A program made the translations under genes and the position numbers. A DNA stretch of 64,000 nucleotides from an uncultured Megasphaera sp. (GTDB taxonomy: Bacteria; Bacillota; Negativicutes; Veillonellales; Megasphaeraceae): assembly GCA_900540735.1 (NCBI GenBank), contig UQHB01000009.1, forward strand, positions 9,641 to 73,640. Direction: 5' to 3'. Of the stretch, positions 62,491 to 64,000 are shown one piece after another (the stretch's first letter is position 1; every line of letters begins with the position of its first letter). The notes below the pieces were generated by a model. It made no database searches and was not told the origin of the DNA. It saw only the letters and a program-made list of their open reading frames with translations.

Positions 62491-63000
62491 TTATAATCTA
62501 TTAAATAATTGGTCAAGAAAATCCGAAAAATATGAACAAATTAAAATAAAAATGAATATCTCTATAATAAAATTTACTGTAAAACTATAGCCAGCTATAC
62601 TAATACCAGTAAAATTCTGATTTATATAAAATAATATTGTATTACTAGGTATAACTAATTCTCCTAACATAGCAATAATTGAAATGAAAATTATAGAATC
62701 CCCACTTGAAGAATTATCTATTATTTTTTTATTTTCGGACTTATTATCCTTAACATATGATATACATTTTACGCCTAAAATTTGAAAAAAGTAACGAAAA
62801 AACACCGATAAAATGTTCAATAAATAATATATTATAATATAACTTATTAGTATAGCAAGAATTATTCCATTGCTTTTAAAAAAAGCTATTAGGCCATGTG
62901 GTAATAAAAAGGCGGATATACAATCCACCAAACATATCAAATTAAGTAAGTTTAATAAACCTTGGTCTTTCTGTTTTATTATTTCCAAAATAAATTCCAT
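62491..63000 (-). CDS. Uncharacterised membrane protein
   Basis: 169 residues with about four hydrophobic segments (around residues 12-35, 45-75, 100-122 and 135-160) and a polar Lys/Asn/Ser-rich loop between the second and third. No family recognised. Strongly AT-rich. It lies 30 bases upstream of the ATPase gene on the same strand, so it may be co-transcribed with the ATPase/effector pair, for example as a membrane component, but it lacks a clear Shine-Dalgarno sequence other than a GGTGAG ahead of the start. Confidence 0.6.
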   Translation of the reverse strand: MEFILEIIKQKDQGLLNLLNLICLVDCISAFLLPHGLIAFFKSNGIILAILISYIIIYYLLNILSVFFRYFFQILGVKCISYVKDNKSENKKIIDNSSSGDSIIFISIIAMLGELVIPSNTILFYINQNFTGISIAGYSFTVNFIIEIFIFILICSYFSDFLDQLFNRL

Positions 63001-63019
63001 GGTATACGTTCACTTACCT

Positions 63020-63700
63020 CACCTTATATTTTAATAATCATGCATTCTAGTTCTCCCACAGGTATGATCCATATTCCTTCATTTTTAAAGTTTTTTAATT
63101 TTATTAAAAGATTTTATAGTATCACCTGCTAGAATTGCGTTTTTTCCAGACTTTTTGAGTTAATTCCAAGAAGATTTCGTACTAACAACCGATTTAATCT
63201 CTTCAAGTTCTTTTTTAGATAGCTCTTTTGCATCACTGCCTTCTAGTATCTCTTCAATTATGTTTTTAACAACTACTCTTTTTATTCCCTGAGCAGGCTT
63301 CTTAAAGTTAGCCCCTATATATTGTAGGCCAATTAATATCAAAACTTTGAACAATATCTCTAAAAATATTTTCATCATTTATTACATCAATATCTGGTAT
63401 TAGTATGATATCGATACCTAATTTTCGCAAAGATTTTACAACCTTTGCCATACGTTGTTTGCCTCCACAATGAATAAATAATGCTTCTATTGTTCTTCTA
63501 AATGTGCTGCAATAATAGAATACATCTTACAGTCAGAATCACTTTCGCACAATATAACTTTATTATAAAATAACCCTGACATCATATAAGAGTATTCCAT
63601 ATAAATAATACTTTAATTTAGGTTTTATGGCATTCACATCAATACCCCACTTTCTTTTAATCTAATTCACCTATATTATAAATCGTACATAGTTACAGAA
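63020..63700 (-). pseudogene. Decayed OLD-family ATP-dependent nuclease (TOPRIM half)
   Basis: In several minus-strand frames one can follow the C-terminal half of an OLD-family ATPase-nuclease: KVILCESDSDCKMYS (TOPRIM Glu motif) around 63560-63530, then in another frame FIHCGGKQRMAKVVKSLRK and IDIILIPDIDVINDE (TOPRIM Asp motif), then ANFKKPAQGIKRVVVKN, and finally GIWIIPVGELECMI near 63030. At least three frame changes and stop codons (for example TAA after SSWN at 63160) break it. A 72-residue open frame (63160-63378) is only a fragment. The ATPase half is not visible downstream of 63700 in intact form; the AT-rich DNA there (to 64000) shows only scattered decayed frames. Confidence 0.7.
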
Positions 63701-63815
63701 TCAATCTTTTTTACCCTTCAGTGTATCTTGTATAAATTACTTCATATTCTTTAAATATTTTACAAGGTACAGCACTAGCAAAAGCCAAAATTTATCTTAA
63801 CAAAGTCTTATATAC

Positions 63816-63862
63816 TTACAAAAGCCGTCCCATATTAGAGATTATATCTGGTACGGCTTTTA
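63816..63862. terminator. Possible bidirectional terminator
   Basis: AAAAGCCGT and ACGGCTTTT flank an AT-rich loop in the non-coding right end (63700-64000), which otherwise shows no gene that I can support. Confidence 0.6.
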
Positions 63863-64000
63863 CTATATTACTTTAAATTTTATTTTTAATTTTTGTCAAA
63901 TAACTCATGTATTTGCATTTTATTTTTTCACATCTACAAACTTATCTCGTATAATATATTTGTAAGCAAGATTTCCGCCTTGCCTACACACTAAATTTTC

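Noticed and set aside
63160..63378. 72-residue open frame as a real small gene
   Set aside because: Its C-terminal part belongs to the decayed OLD nuclease; the N-terminal residues are an out-of-frame reading of the same gene.

Overview
The window looks like a chromosomal segment of an anaerobic, diderm Firmicute of the Negativicutes, most likely a Megasphaera-like Veillonellaceae. This is inferred from gene content: a selenocysteine formate dehydrogenase, a butyryl-CoA:acetate-type CoA-transferase, a zinc-type S18 in an S6-SSB-S18 operon, dicarboxylate and oligopeptide transporters, and a hydrogenase-maturation operon. Most of the window has uniform base composition. The last ~3 kb (from about 60.9 kb) is clearly AT-richer and looks acquired.

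Layout. 1-6.4 kb: molybdenum cofactor and formate dehydrogenase genes (mobAB fusion, Sec-containing fdhF, a four-cluster ferredoxin subunit, moeA), then a D-cysteine desulfhydrase-like gene. 6.5-13.5 kb: Old Yellow Enzyme, mntP behind a yybP-ykoY-type manganese leader, a CoA-transferase, an EF-G paralogue and an M20 amidohydrolase. 13.7-17.0 kb: a graveyard of six fused and truncated genes (aldo-keto reductase, flavodoxin, zinc alcohol dehydrogenase, alpha/beta hydrolase, LysR regulator, cupin). 17-24.9 kb: M18 aminopeptidase, a cysteine desulfidase/transporter/regulator operon, gamma-glutamyltranspeptidase and a lipid kinase. 25-34.6 kb: rpsF-ssb-rpsR, an EamA transporter, a dead MORN-type gene, purL, a DASS transporter, and xpt with an unknown partner. 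34.6-43.5 kb: an AAA/PD-(D/E)XK protein, an M13 peptidase, pepD, an OPT transporter and a PAP2 phosphatase. 43.6-43.9 kb: a type I toxin-antitoxin locus.

The most striking feature is one tightly packed minus-strand operon, 57.9 to 44.2 kb. It encodes in order a TM1266-type small regulator, a NifH-like/NifD-like/NifK-like set, HypF, HypC, HypD, HypE, a second NifH/NifD/NifK-like set, HydF and an aspartase-family lyase. Reading frames overlap or sit within 24 bases of each other throughout. It combines the Fe(CN)2CO-making part of [NiFe]-hydrogenase maturation (no HypA or HypB) with the [FeFe]-hydrogenase scaffold GTPase HydF (no HydE or HydG) and two nitrogenase-type reductase complexes. I infer a metallocofactor assembly pathway, possibly an alternative route to the [FeFe]-hydrogenase H-cluster; the sequence does not prove this. 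The operon follows a leader holding an intrinsic terminator and a competing long-range stem, so it is probably controlled by attenuation.

58-64 kb: a zinc-ribbon membrane protein, a glutamate/dicarboxylate symporter, galU, then the AT-rich end with an ATPase/nuclease-like gene pair, a membrane protein and the remains of an OLD-family TOPRIM nuclease. No rRNA, tRNA, CRISPR array or intact insertion sequence was seen.
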